Source: Cucumis sativus
Lineage: Eukaryota; Streptophyta; Magnoliopsida; Cucurbitales; Cucurbitaceae
Direction of reading: 5' to 3'
Assembly: GCF_000004075.3 (NCBI RefSeq)
Contig: NC_026660.2
Span: 29,391,498-29,455,497, forward strand
DNA: 64,000 nucleotides
Shown here in pieces: positions 12,757 to 24,979 of this stretch; position 1 is the stretch's first letter, and the number at the start of each line of letters is the position of its first letter. The notes below the pieces were generated by a model. The model did no database searches, was not told the origin of the DNA, and worked only from the letters and a program-made list of their open reading frames with translations. A program made the translations under genes and the position numbers.

Positions 12757-14271
12757 GGTTGAGAGGTTGAAATTGGAATGCAATCAGTTAAAGGGTTCAG
12801 TAGTTGATGGAAAATTGAAGAGTTTGAAGAGTATTAATATGCAGGAAGAAGTAGAAGATGAGTGTGGGAAAAGGGAGGTTAATGATGGCTTCAAAGCAAT
12901 AAAGATAATAGAAAATTTGGATTGTAGAAAGAAAGAAAGAAGAGGGGATTTTGAAAATAGAAAGAAAGATGGAGTAAGATTTGGGTAAAGGAGTTTTGTT
13001 GCTTCACACATATTTGAGCAGTGGGAGTTGTATGATTTTGTTAGGTATTGGGGTTGTTCAAACTTGTAAGAAATTTAATATACAGAATATTAGGAATTTA
13101 ATCAATATGATTTTGTTAGGAATTTGATATACAGAATTTGGATTTTGTCACGTTTGACCCTCTACTGCTATTCTTCTCCAATCATTTTCAGCTTTCCAAA
13201 TAGTTAGGAACATTATATATCAATTGATCAATCATATTGTATTCCATGCAAAACGTCTTTCATCCTTTCATCTTAAAAACATTGCTTCATCTAATATAAC
13301 ATTAGAACTTTGAGGACTCACTCAAAAGATAACCAAAATAAATATTAAATTCATAGGAACAAACATGATTTAGATCTAGAAAAATAGCTCACCTATAGTG
13401 TTACGGCAAAAACTAGAGTAAAAGAACGAAAAAGAAAACTTTATAAATTAATTCAGTTTTAATACAATGATAAAAAGAAAATGTGTCAATTACGGGTAAG
13501 TTAAATTCAAAACTTCTATTTCAATATGGTCTCCTAAACTTATTTTCCTTTGAAGTTGAAATAAATTTTGGGATCATATTCTTGTAAACAATTTAGTCTT
13601 GGTTGGTCTTCACAATTTCAAAGATGGTATTGACCTTTAGAATCTAGTTGTAATTCAAATGAATTGGTTTACCATTAGAAGGTGGCTTTGAAAACTTGGC
13701 CAGCTGAGATTTTTTGGACAAGAAAGTTTGAAAGTAACAGAAGTTTACCCTAAATAGACTACGTTTGCAACTGAAAGGGGAAAAAAATTGTAAACAATTT
13801 AGTCCTCACATTTAAAAAACTGTCACACATTTAGAATCTTAGTTGTAATTAATTGAAATGAATTGATTGTAAAATAATTTAACCATCTTTGGTTGTTGTT
13901 TCTATACTGTTTTGAGAATTTTTACCATTACAACGTGGCTGTGAAAGATCAAGTAGGTTGAGAATTTTGAGTCAAGGAAGTTCAAAAAGTAACAAAATTT
14001 TAGGGGAATTATTGAAGTATGGTTATTTCTGTATAATTCAACTAAGAAACATTAAAAGGTTGGTATGCATGGGATTTTGAAGGAACTTTGAATGTCGTAT
14101 AGATTTTGAGGTTTTTCTTTTGAATGATTTTATTATCTTCTTCAACACCGACCACGATTTCCTGCTAAATTACTGTTTCATTCAAGAAGTGTTGTGTCTG
14201 TGTCATCTTCTTCCCTTCAGACTCTTTTCACCATTATAACTCAAAGACTTATTCTTCTTTCTTTGCCTCTC
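12757..14271. other. Intergenic between divergent DMP and LRR-RLK genes
   Basis: Shared upstream region of the DMP gene (minus) and the LRR-RLK (plus). The first 250 bases are GA-rich on the plus strand, so the DMP leader is CT-rich. Two similar AT-rich stretches near 13600-13760 and 13800-13990 (both with TTTACCATTA followed by ACGTGGC/AGGTGGC-like text and a GGAAGTT-type end) suggest an old local duplication. No gene supported. Confidence 0.55.
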
Positions 14272-17200
14272 ATGCCTTTCTGTTCATTCCTTTTCCTCCT
14301 CTGTTTTCCTCTGTTTTCCTTCGCCCTCAATCAAGAGGGTCATATTCTTCAGGCCTTTAAGCGCTCTATAGAGGATCGTGGCAATGCCTTCTCTTCCTGG
14401 AATGCAACTGACCCTGATCCCTGTTTATGGAATGGTGTCACATGTGACGAACATCGTCAAGTCATTTCCCTTGAGCTCATCAGCTCTGCTATTTCTTCAA
14501 CTTTCCCTCTTCAACTCTGTAAGCTTCCACATCTTCTTTACCTTTCTCTTTACAATAATACCTTTCATTCCATTCTCCCTCCTGCCATTTCCAACTGTAC
14601 TACTCTTGAGTTTCTTGACCTTGGCCAAAATCTCCTCACCGGTTCTATCCCTTCCTCAATTGCTGATTTGCGTCATCTTCGTTACTTGGATTTGTCCGGC
14701 AACAATTTCTCCGGCCGAATACCTCCCTCTTTCGGTCAGTTTCCGCAACTAGAGGCGTTTTCGCTTATTTCGAATCTTGTGGGTGGTACCGTTCCTCCGT
14801 TTCTTGGGAACATTACTTCTCTTAAGATGATGAATTTGTCTTACAACTCTTTTGACCCTGGGAGAATCCCTCCGGAGTTAGGTAATCTGATGAATCTTGA
14901 GGTTCTTTGGTTGACGGGTTGTAAATTACAAGGGGAAATTCCTGACTCGTTTAGAGGGCTCAAGAACCTCATTCTTCTGGATTTGAGCAGTAACAATCTT
15001 ACTGGGGTGTTCCCGAAAGCGCTGACGGAGTTAACCCATGTGACACAGATTGAGTTGTTTGGCAATTATATGTCCGGCGCGTTACCAGATACGTTTTCGA
15101 AACTCAAGGCGTTGCGCATGTTCGACGTCTCAATGAATAATTTTTCTGGGCCAATTCCGAGTAGCTTGTTTGAGTTGCCGCTTGAAAGCCTTAATGCGTT
15201 TGAGAATAATTTCGAGGGTAGCTTGCCGGAAAGCATGGCGAAGTCGAGGTCCTTGAAAGAGATTAAGTTATTTGCGAACAAATTCACGGGGGCGTTACCA
15301 GTGGATTTGGGAAAATATTCGGCTCTGGCATCGTTGGACATTTCGAACAACTTCTTTTCCGGCAGCATTCCGGAGAACTTATGTGCAAAGGGGGCATTGA
15401 CGGAGATAATGATGATCAACAACCTTTTTTCCGGCGAACTCCCATCAAGTCTCGGCAATTGCCAGAGTCTGACCAGGATCCGATTAGGGAACAACAATTT
15501 TACTGGTCCTGTACCAGAAAATATATGGGGACTTCCAGATGTTTCTCTTCTTGAACTTACAAACAACACCTTCTCGGGCAAAATCTCAAAGAAAATAGGC
15601 AATTCCAAGATGTTGAGTATGATTCTTATTTCTAGGAACAATTTCTCAGGAACAATTCCAAGGGAGATTGGTTCTTTGAAGAATCTGGTCGAGTTTTCTG
15701 CTGACCATAACAAATTAATCGGAAATATCCCTGACAGCATTATGAAATTGAATCGGCTAGCTAAGTTAGATCTTCGAAACAACAAGCTTTCCGGGTTGCT
15801 CGACCACAGGCTTTATGCCTGGGAGAGGTTGAATGAGCTCAATTTGGCCAATAATAACTTCTCTGGGAAAATTCCCCCGGCAATTGCTTTCTTGCCAGTA
15901 CTTAATTACCTTGATCTTTCAGGCAATCAGTTTTCTGGAGAAATCCCACATGGGTTACAGAATGTGAACCTCAATGTTCTGAATCTATCATACAACCACT
16001 TAACTGGAATACTTCCTTCCTATTTTGAGAGATCAATGTACAAAAATAGCTTTCTGGGCAATCCTGGATTGTGTAAGGGAGAAAATGATGCGTGTCATCT
16101 AATTCATTCTTCAAAAAGTGGAGGAAGAGGTGGAGAAGAAAAAGAATGTGATGAGGAAGGAGGTTGCCTTTGGCTGCAGCGATCTATCTTTGTATTTGTA
16201 GGTGTAACTCTCTTTGTGGGAGCGGTTTTGTTCCATGTCAAGTACAAGACATTCGTCAAGACAAGAAGTTTAAACATCAAATCAAAATGGATAATGACAT
16301 CGTTCCAAAAGCTTTCTTTTGACTATGACGACATTGTGGATTCTCTAGATGAAGACAATGTGATAGGCAGTGGAGGCTCTTGCTTAGTTTACAAGATCGT
16401 TCTCGCCAATGGCGAGACCATTGCGGTTAAGAAACTTTGGCCCGAGCTGCCTGATGATTGCAAGAGCATCGATCTCGAGAATAATTGCACTGAAGTTAAT
16501 GCTTTTGATGCAGAAGTAATGACTTTGGGTGAAATAAGGCATAAAAACATAGTGAAACTTTTGTGTTGTTGTACTAATGGAGAATGCAACCTTTTGGTCT
16601 ATGAATATATGCCTAATGGGAGCTTAGGTGATATGCTTCATGGCATTAAAAAAGAGTTATTGGATTGGCAAACAAGATACAAGATAGCCTTGGATGCTGC
16701 TGAGGGGCTTTCTTATCTTCATCACGATTGTGTTCCTCCAATTATACACAGAGATGTCAAGTCCAATAACATCTTGTTGGATGCCGAATTTGGAGCCAAG
16801 ATAGCAGATTTTGGAATAGCTATGACCGTTGATATATCAAAGGTTAAAACCATGTCGGTCATTGCTGGTTCTTGTGGTTATATTGCCCCAGGTGCGTTTC
16901 TCTCATTATGTTTATGGATTCATCTACGTGCCAATCATTCATCTATTATTATTTCATTTTTTTTACAATTGATAACCAATCACTTCTCATGAATGATAAT
17001 GTGATTTCATTGGAGTCATCAAGCTTATTGACCTTGTACTACTTATACTTTGCAGAGTATGCCTATACATTGAATGTAAACGAGAAGAGCGATATCTTCA
17101 GCTATGGTATGGTAATCCTTGAATTGATAACAGGGAGGCGGCCAACCGACCTCGAATGCGAAGAAAATGATCTTGTCAAATGGGTAAGAACCACTTTAGA

Positions 17201-17438
17201 AGGGAAAGGCCTCAGCCATATTCTAGATCCCAAATTGGATTCCTCACACCAGGAGGAAATGTTGAAGGTCCTCAACATTGGCCTCCTATGCACCAACCCT
17301 CTACCTAGCGACCGCCCGCCCATGAGACGAGTGGTTACAATGTTGTTAGAAGTTCGTATGGATTGCAATTCGATGATTGCATGGAGAAAAGGAAGATTGA
17401 CTCCATATAATTTCGAAGATAGTGAAAATGCAGCATAG
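14272..17438 (+). CDS. LRR receptor-like kinase, HAESA/HSL type (subfamily XI)
   Basis: Plasma-membrane receptor kinase. Exons 14272-16891 and 17056-17438 give 1000 aa; the phase-1 intron splits the kinase between IAP and EYAYT. The start is the ATG at 14272 (MPFCSFLFLLCFPLFSFA, a signal peptide); the 26 upstream in-frame codons begin with GTG and contain no ATG. Next come the LRR N-cap (WNGVTC), about 20 LRRs with plant LxGxIP repeats, a C-terminal cap (NSFLGNPGLC), a TM segment near 637-655, and a Ser/Thr kinase. VAVK Lys is K720, HRD is 826-828, DFG is 846-848 and the activation loop reads GSCGYIAPEYAYT, so it should be active. The glycine loop is GSGGSC: the third Gly is Cys704. The closest families are HAESA/HSL1, which bind IDA/CEP-like peptides; the ligand here is unknown. 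Confidence 0.92.
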
Positions 17439-18933
17439 TTCTTAAGTCGTCGTCATTTTAGAAAGTAAGGACAGAGAATGGAGGTAAACACTGGCAAAGA
17501 AAGTGCAGTGAAGTTCATAATTACCTTGAGCTTTTCACATTCTGCAATGTGTTCTTGCTAAAATCTTTGATGGCTCGTAAAGGTCTCATGCTTTTGGATG
17601 TACATATGGCTTTCAAGTTTCTTCAACTGAGTAGCTGCTCTTGTCTTTGAATCAATATTTCACACATATTCCTTTTTCCTTGTGTTGAGGAATGAGAATT
17701 CCCCTTCCCTTCTTCAAATATTCTTTTTGGTAGTCTCATCATTGTTCTTTCTTTCTTTCTTTCTGTGAAATAATGTCCATTCTCTCAAGAACAAAATGGT
17801 TTTCTGCCAAACATGTCTAGAGGAATATTTTTTTTAGTTTATGCTCCAAAGTATAATTACTTCATTTTAGTTTCTTCTGTAGTTTTGGAAGTAAATTCTT
17901 TTATTCTTTCATTCAAACTTTAAACCAGCATTTCTTTTTAATTCAACCACTAACCAATTTTACACAATGTTTAGTTTAACCCTTATGGAGTAGGATTGTT
18001 CAATATTTTCAAGTTAGAAAATTTAAGCTTCCAAGTTTAGATATTAAACTAAATTCACTAAAAAGATTATTTTAAATTACTATTAAAAATATTTATAAAT
18101 ATAGCAAAATTTAGATTGTATCAACATGATACTTTGTTATATTTGATAAAAAAAAAAAATTGATTATTCATCTTAGAAGACACATCTTTTCGAAATTAGA
18201 TTTTCTAGGTTAAAAAAAATAAATACAAATATAGAAATTTTAAGTAAGTATATATACACACACATTTTAACTAATTTTTTTGTAAAAAAGAAAGATATAA
18301 TAATTAAAGGACTCAAACAATATAAATGATTATTGAATTAGGTGTAGTTCAATTTTAGAATTGTGGTTAGACAAAATAGTAAGTGGAATGATTAAAATTG
18401 AGTACTAAAAAATTGTTATTAAATGAGAACCAAAACACATGCAGTTTTTATAAAAAGTAAAGCATAATTAAATGGTTTGAGGTATGATCAACTCGAGGTC
18501 AAACTCATTTGTCCCACCAAAGAAAATTTAATAAGAAACCCCATGGCCACGTCGGTGGCATGCAACAACAAAATTCTTCCATTTGCATTTGTAGCCCTTA
18601 CCAATAACAAACAAATATTACTCATCTAAAATTTGATTTAATTCAAATCACTTAACTTGGATCATCATCTATTTTACAATTTATGACATCAGACACCATA
18701 AATTTAAAAAGGAAAGATCAAACAAAAACTTTGACATTTTGCCATTTGATTAAGTAGCGGAAGCAGCCAACTATGAACAACCACGACTAAACTACAAAAA
18801 CTTCAACTTTTCTCACCCAATTTTCAAACCCTTTTCTCATCTTCAATCTCTCTGTTTTTCCTTCTCAAAATTCTCTCATTTTTTCATGGCTCAATCCCCA
18901 ATTCTTCTCTTTTCTAACCAACAATAAGCAAAA
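17439..18933. other. Intergenic between LRR-RLK and kinase-like gene
   Basis: Contains the 3' flank of the LRR-RLK and the promoter and leader of the downstream kinase-like gene, in tandem orientation. AT-rich with short poly-A/T runs. Just before the next gene the leader is CT-rich and carries a 13-codon upstream ORF. No other gene supported. Confidence 0.7.
18886..18927 (+). promoter_or_regulatory. Short upstream ORF of the kinase-like gene
   Basis: A 13-codon ORF (MAQSPILLFSNQQ, stop TAA) ends 6 nt before the main ATG at 18934. If the transcript starts upstream of 18886, this uORF would reduce translation of the main frame. The transcription start is inferred, not seen. Confidence 0.5.
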
Positions 18934-19959
18934 ATGAATCACCACCAGAAACTTGCTTATTACTTCATCTTAGCACTCTGTTCTTCATCTTTCATCGCTC
19001 TTCTCTCTGTTCTCCTCTTCTTCCTCTGCAGAAGAAACCACTCTCATCGTCAACTCTCCGACGAGTCCCCTCCGCCTGCAAAGCCCTCTGCTCGACCCCA
19101 CACGCTAATCGACATCTACACCGCCACCGAAGGTTTCAACCACCGCCGCGTCATCGGTGAAGGCCGATTAGGCACAGTCTATGCTGCCTTATCGGAAACA
19201 GGGGAACTCATCGCCGTCAAAAGAATCTACCCATGGTTGGTTTTAAGCAATAATAATGCTGGATTTGGGTTCTCTTCAGTAATCAAATCCCTCTCTTCCG
19301 CTCAACACCCAAATCTCGTCTCCATCACTGGCTACTCAGAAGCCCCCGGTGAACGAATCATCGTTATGGAATACGCCGGCGTCGTGAATTTAGACATGTA
19401 TTTACATCAAAACGCAGATGGGGCATTTCTTTTAAATTGGAAACATCGTGTGAAAATCGCAGCAGGGGCAGCCAGAGGACTTCAATACTTACACGAATCA
19501 ATGGCGCCGAGCGTGATCCATGGGTGCGTGAAGCCATCAAACATTCTAATCGACGCCCAATTCATCCCGAAACTCAGCGATTACGGGCTGAATTACTTGG
19601 CGGCGAGAGAGAAAAGGGGGTTGGTGGGTTATGTGGACGATGAGTACTGGAAAGGTAAGAGCGGACAGGGGAATTGCAAGGAGAACGATGTGTACGGATA
19701 TGGGGTTGTGTTGTTGGAGCTTTTGAGTGGAAGGGGTTGTGAAGAAGGATGGTTGGTGAAATGGGCTCTGCCCTTGATAAAAGAGATGAGATTCAGTGAA
19801 GTTTTGGATCCAAGAATTGAGTATCCATCTGATTTGAAGCCATTGATGAGAATGGGGAAGGTAGCGTTGGCTTGTGTGGGGAATTGTAGAAAGAGCAGAC
19901 CGGCGATCGGTCAAGTAGTTGCCATTTTGAATAATTTGGAAACTCAGGTATGTGTTTGA
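18934..19959 (+). CDS. Membrane-anchored kinase-like protein, probable pseudokinase
   Basis: Intronless CDS, 341 aa. A hydrophobic segment at about 8-32 (YYFILALCSSSFIALLSVLL) followed by CRRN suggests a signal-anchor; there is essentially no ectodomain. The kinase domain spans about 74-335. The glycine loop (GEGRLGTVYA) and VAVK Lys96 (IAVKR) are kept. The αC region FSSVIKSLSSAQHPNL lacks the usual Glu, and the catalytic loop is HGCVKPSN (196-203): Arg and the catalytic Asp198 are replaced by Gly and Cys. The DFG motif is DYG (216-218), and the APE region reads DDEYW. This predicts no or very low phosphotransfer and a signalling-scaffold role. By fold and synteny it corresponds to the CRINKLY4-related kinase-like proteins such as At5g46080. 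The frame is intact, so it does not look like a decayed gene. Confidence 0.88.
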   Translation: MNHHQKLAYYFILALCSSSFIALLSVLLFFLCRRNHSHRQLSDESPPPAKPSARPHTLIDIYTATEGFNHRRVIGEGRLGTVYAALSETGELIAVKRIYPWLVLSNNNAGFGFSSVIKSLSSAQHPNLVSITGYSEAPGERIIVMEYAGVVNLDMYLHQNADGAFLLNWKHRVKIAAGAARGLQYLHESMAPSVIHGCVKPSNILIDAQFIPKLSDYGLNYLAAREKRGLVGYVDDEYWKGKSGQGNCKENDVYGYGVVLLELLSGRGCEEGWLVKWALPLIKEMRFSEVLDPRIEYPSDLKPLMRMGKVALACVGNCRKSRPAIGQVVAILNNLETQVCV

Positions 19960-21997
19960 TTTTTTTTTGGTTTGAATTACGGATTGAAACAAATTTGAAA
20001 TGGTCTCCTCTCCAAAATCCCCCTTTTTTTATATAATGTAGATATCATACATTTGATTACATAATTTATATGAATCTCTCCGATGAACAAAGATAATATC
20101 TATTGTTTATGCTCCTGTCTTCTTCATAGTTCTTGTAGTTGTAGCCTACAGGTCAATTTTTTTAAAACGAAAGATTAAGTAAAATAATGTATTCATTCGA
20201 TTTCTAGATTTTAAAATCCATTCCTAAACTTGAAAATAGGTTTATATTTCATACTATTGATTACATTTTCATCCATATATTAAATTAATATAACTGATAT
20301 CAACATGTTATTAAATCATAGATAATTAGCCTTTTGACTCAAATTGATTTAAACTTATTTCCATTTTTTAAAAAAAAAGTTTAAAAATTGATTATTCTCG
20401 GTTAAAGTAATTTTGAAACAATTATATAAAAAGAAATGAAATAAAAAGGTTTTCTATATTCAGTTGTAATGTTGGCGAACAATTCTAATCTCATATGGTT
20501 GAAAAGTATGGAAGTTGGAAGGAAAAGGATTGCATAGTTGGACAAATAATGAAGTGTTATATAAACAAAACATAAATATTGATGAAATTAGAAAGAGATT
20601 GAAAAATTGACTTTTAGGTATATATAAACAAAAAAAAAAAGTGGGTTTCAAGAAGTCCATACTTAACCTCAAACCTAATCTTCATTCAATTCCCAAGAAA
20701 ACTAAACAACAATACAAATAAATATTATATAATTCTTATAATTGGAAAGGGACTTTGAAATAAAAATGTGGTATTTAGTTGGAAATTTCATGGAGGATTT
20801 GTTTGGCGGTGAGAGGGAAGGATGAAGGATGAAGGATGAAGGAAGGACCCAATCTTTCAATTCCTTTTTTTGACCAAAATGGCCAATACTTTGCCAACCA
20901 TAACTTACCTCATTACCATTTATATGTCTTGAGAATCAAACATAGGTCCAGATTAATTAGTGACAAAATTTTATTGGTGCTTTCACAATGAATGGAATTA
21001 TGGTTGGATTTTTGTTAATAGGTATGAAAACAAATTTTTATGTTTCCATTAAAAGGGACGTCCTCCTATAATATATGCAAATTAATTAAGGGTATTAAGG
21101 GTGAGAAAAAATTATATATTAATTGTTGGACATTTGTATTTGTCAAATTTCGTGTTAATTGGGATTCTATTATTTGTATCACTACAAAAATGACAAAATT
21201 CCAAATAAATATATAGAAAATGATGGAACATAATATATTGTATAAAGATTTACCAAAGTTGGATATGGTGGTTGGATTTTTCTCTTTAAACTTCAAATTC
21301 ATGTCTCTCTCTCTCTTTGGTTAATTTCAACACCAAATAAGGTATAATATATATGGATGGAAGCTGCAAGATGCCTATTTAGAGTTGGTATAGAAAAGAA
21401 ACTTCCTACTAATTAACACATTCGTACTTATGTTCAATTTGCATGTTTCGTGCACTTGAACAATTGTAGAGTCACGTTGGTGAAAATGTTCTTCAAACGC
21501 AAGTAACTAAAAAGGAAGCATAATCAAGTCAACATCGTCAAAATTACCAATTGTCGCATAATCTAAAAGAATGATTTATTTATTTTCGATTTAACTTTTT
21601 TTAGTATAACAATTGTATCGAATTGAAGAATCTTCGATCTTTAAAATAAAAGATCGTGTCAATTATCGTTTAGCGATTAATGTGTCCTTTTAAACAAAAA
21701 TACGTAGGTTGTACTACCTTAATTATTGAAATTAAACATTTCTTAAGGGCCATTTTCTATACTAACATTTTATAGTTAATACCAAAATCAATTTATGAAG
21801 CTGAACACAACACAAATTTGTAAAAAGTGGATATTCAAAATATATATTTCATGATCGAATTTTCAAAAAATTGTGATAGTAAAGTAATTTATTCACTGAA
21901 TTATATAAAATAGTTGGATTATAGAATATTATATTGTAAAGTTATGTTTTTTTTAAAAAAAGATGAATTATAAAAAGAAAAAAACAACCTTAGTAAT

Positions 21998-22037
<40 letters not shown>

Positions 22038-22771
22038 AGCATTTTAATTTATTTGAAAATTTAGATGGTTTATTTATATTATTAATCTTTAAAAAAATAT
22101 ATATGATATATCAACACCCCTCGATTATCCCACTTTCATAAAATCGAATTACCATTAAAATCAAATGCGCATTAATTAAATTATAAATTTCTTGTTTAAA
22201 TACGATGATCTCTAAATTGTATTCATATTTGAATTGTTAATTGCTTTTTATTTATAATTTGGCCTTTAGAAAACTACTCACAGTGGAAGCTTTGTAATAT
22301 TAATTGGTAGCTTCGACTCTATAATCTAAAAAAGTTGGCATAAGTAATAACACACGTCATAACTATCACTAACTCACACTTCTTTAAAATTATGAATTTC
22401 TTAGCACATGGTAATGGCATCACACTTTGCATACTTTTTTGCTTTGTTTACGTCTAGTGTGGCCCTGCATTACAATATATACAACGAACACCTTGGTGCA
22501 CAAGTTTCATTATTAGTGATATTAACATAGAACTAAAAGACCAATCTGAACTTCTATACTTCTTAAGTCAAAGAGAAGAAGATACGTAGAAGACCCACAT
22601 GTGAATGAACAACTTGTTGTCCAAGCTAAACTAAATCCACTTTCTTCTATTTATAAAGCCTACTTAGTTGATTCTAGCTGGTATGGGATTGATCAATATT
22701 AGGAAAATTGTACATACAAATTAAATAGAGATTAATCAAAAGAGATTTGTATGATAATTATTATTAAAATA
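19960..22771. other. Intergenic, AT-rich, between kinase-like and NAC genes
   Basis: About 2.8 kb of very AT-rich sequence. It holds a GATGAAG-type triplicate near 20819-20848, a (TA)n tract at 22002-22035 and many poly-A/T runs. The last few hundred bases are the NAC promoter. No gene supported; short ORFs here have no recognisable domain. Confidence 0.7.
22002..22035. repeat. (TA)n microsatellite
   Basis: About 17 uninterrupted TA units upstream of the NAC gene. Confidence 0.95.
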
Positions 22772-24188
22772 ATGGAAGCATATGGAAGCATAATGTGTCC
22801 ATCTTGTGCATATCCTCTTGAAATTGATGAGGTAAATAGATCGTTGGTCGAAGATTGGGGAAAGCTACCAGCGGGAGTGAAGTTTGATCCAAGTGATCAA
22901 CAAATTTTGGAACACTTAGAGGCAAAAGTGAAAGAAGATAAACAAAAGCTTCATCCTCTCATTCATCATTTCATTCTCACGTTGGATGGAGATGATGGCA
23001 TTTGTTACACTCATCCTCAATATCTTCCTGGTATATATATATCATCCCATATATCTTCTTCTTCTTCCTTCTCTCTCACTCTCTAATTTCACTCCTAATT
23101 AAACCCTAGTTTTGAAAATCACCAAAACTTGTTTTCTCTGTTTGTTATAATTTCGGGACAGAGTTCTATCATAATTGACATTTCTTTTCAATTTTCAATT
23201 GTTGTACTTCTTTGTTTGTTGCTATTTGGAAAAATTAGGGTTTATGGCAAAGTTTAGGTTTCATTTCAATATATGGTAAGAGTTCGAGATTTTGATAGCC
23301 ATTGTTTTGTATCAATTTAAATGTAAAATTCTTATAGATAAATCCATTTATACTTTGGTTAGAATTTTCTTTGAGAATGTTTATCTAATAGTCTGTTTTA
23401 TAAAAAGGATGGTAACAAATTGTCTAAATGGATTGGCTTATAAAACTATATAAGTTTAATTCAAATATCAAAAGTTTAATTGAATCAAATTATGAATTTC
23501 ACATGTTACAAAACACAAGTTGGAAAAGAGTGTAAACTGATTCGTTGACGAAAGTTTAAGGTTTAAAATGGATATTTTTTATGATTTGTTTTGGAAACAA
23601 AATATATTATAGTTTTAAGAATTACAATTGATAATGTAACAATAGCTTATAACCTCTAAGATTTGGAAAAACCCATTCAGAATGATCTCAAAGCTTTATT
23701 GGATTTGTTAGACAATAAAATTGTAACAAAGGAGGTTTGAGAAATGGTTTAATTTTGTTATTTGGAAGAGTGCAGGAATGAGGAAAGATGGGGGAGTCCG
23801 ACACTTTTTCCATAGGTCACCAAAAGCATATACATCAGGGACAAGAAAACGCAGGAAAGTTAGAACAGATGAAGAAGAAGGCACAGACACGAGATGGCAC
23901 AAAACTGGTAAGACAAGAGCAGTGAGCGACGGCAGCGGTGGCAGCGACAGTCGGGTGATGGGTTTCAAGAAGATTTTAGTTTTGTATTCAAATTATGGGA
24001 ACCAAAAGAAACCACGAAAAACAAACTGGGTAATGCATCAATACCATTTGGGTGTAACAGAAGAGGAGAAAGATGGGCAATGGGTGGCTTCAAAAGTCTT
24101 CTTCCAATTACAGCCTCGTCAAACCTCAATCATGCCTTCTAATTCTATACATCAAACAAGGGGAGGAGAAGCCTCTTCTCTTGTTTGA
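22772..24188 (+). CDS. NAC transcription factor, SND2/NAC073-like
   Basis: Nuclear DNA-binding factor of the NAC subgroup that includes SND2/NAC073 and SND3, linked in Arabidopsis to secondary-wall formation. Exons 22772-23030 and 23776-24188 give 223 aa, joined in phase 1 (LPG|MRKDGG). The start taken is ATG 22772 (MEAYGSIMC), which leads into a CPSC motif; an ATG seven codons upstream is also in frame. NAC subdomains are visible: [63 protein letters not shown] and [11 protein letters not shown] followed by [11 protein letters not shown]. Odd points: the subgroup's HRPSKAY reads HRSPKAY, KKPEKTNW reads KKPRKTNW, and there is almost no C-terminal activation region (SND2 has more than 80 residues after QPRQ). 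A further exon may replace the last 22 residues (see 24456-24547). Confidence 0.87.
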
Positions 24189-24455
24189 ATGCCCACACGT
24201 TCAACGCTCAACCCTCAACCCATAAGTTTAAATGATTTGTAATAGAACTAAATAATACTATTTTTTTTCAAATTGAATCTATACATTCAATTGGTTTTTA
24301 GTCCTAAATATTAAGAATAATTTATTTGATTTTATGTCTGAAATTGAGACATTTGTCATCCCAGAGTTTTTGAGGGAAAGAAATTATTGGTGGCAAAATA
24401 AAAAAAGTAATTATTGTAATAGAAGAATAATTTATATTTGATTAAATGAACATAG

Positions 24456-24547
24456 GATTTTGTGGATGCATACTAAAGGATCATCAAGAAGAATATCCAA
24501 TTCTCTTTCCACTCAAAGCTGGAAGAGATGGAGATGATAACATTTAG
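24456..24547 (+). CDS. Possible alternative last exon of the NAC gene
   Basis: After an ATAG acceptor an open stretch encodes FCGCILKDHQEEYPILF and 12 more residues, then TAG. It joins in frame to a donor at 24118 (CCTC|GTCAAA), giving QPR-FCGC, close to the QPRQCG of SND2 relatives, and a 230-aa protein. The donor is weak. The other model simply reads through to the stop at 24186-24188. RNA evidence would decide. Confidence 0.4.
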
Positions 24548-24944
24548 TATTAACTACTAGGATGATTCTTGATCTAATAACACTAAGAACCTTACATTCT
24601 TGAGGTATAAAAATAACTAAGAAATATTTAGTTTGAAGGAATGAATTTGGATAAAATGAGTGAACATTCTGTGACTGAAACAAAAACTCCAACCATATAG
24701 ATTAGTAAGAAAAAGAGTGAGATATTAGAGTATTCATGAGAAGTTTGTGCATCCAAGTCATTCTTGTAATTTGGCCTCTTCAATTAGGCTATCAATATAG
24801 AAAGTCCTATGTACATAGAAATTTTGAAGATTCTATTAGTTGCAGACCAGACTGACCCAACCAGGTGACCAATTTCCATAGTCTTTCGCTTTTTTTACCT
24901 TTCAATTTTGTCGTTTTGTGGTTGCATCTTACTGTTTTTCTTTG

Positions 24945-24947
<3 letters not shown>

Positions 24948-24976
<29 letters not shown>
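24948..24976. repeat. (TA)n microsatellite
   Basis: About 14 TA units between the two converging genes. Confidence 0.93.

Positions 24977-24979
<3 letters not shown>

Noticed and set aside
12757-12783. In-frame extension of the DMP gene
   Set aside because: It begins with TTG rather than ATG; ATG 12756 is the first real start.
14194-14271. In-frame N-terminal extension of the LRR-RLK
   Set aside because: It opens with GTG and has no ATG. The ATG at 14272 begins a clean signal peptide.
15066-15785. 239-codon open frame on the minus strand
   Set aside because: It lies antisense within the LRR region of the receptor kinase; the regular leucine codons leave the reverse frame open. No start context or domain.
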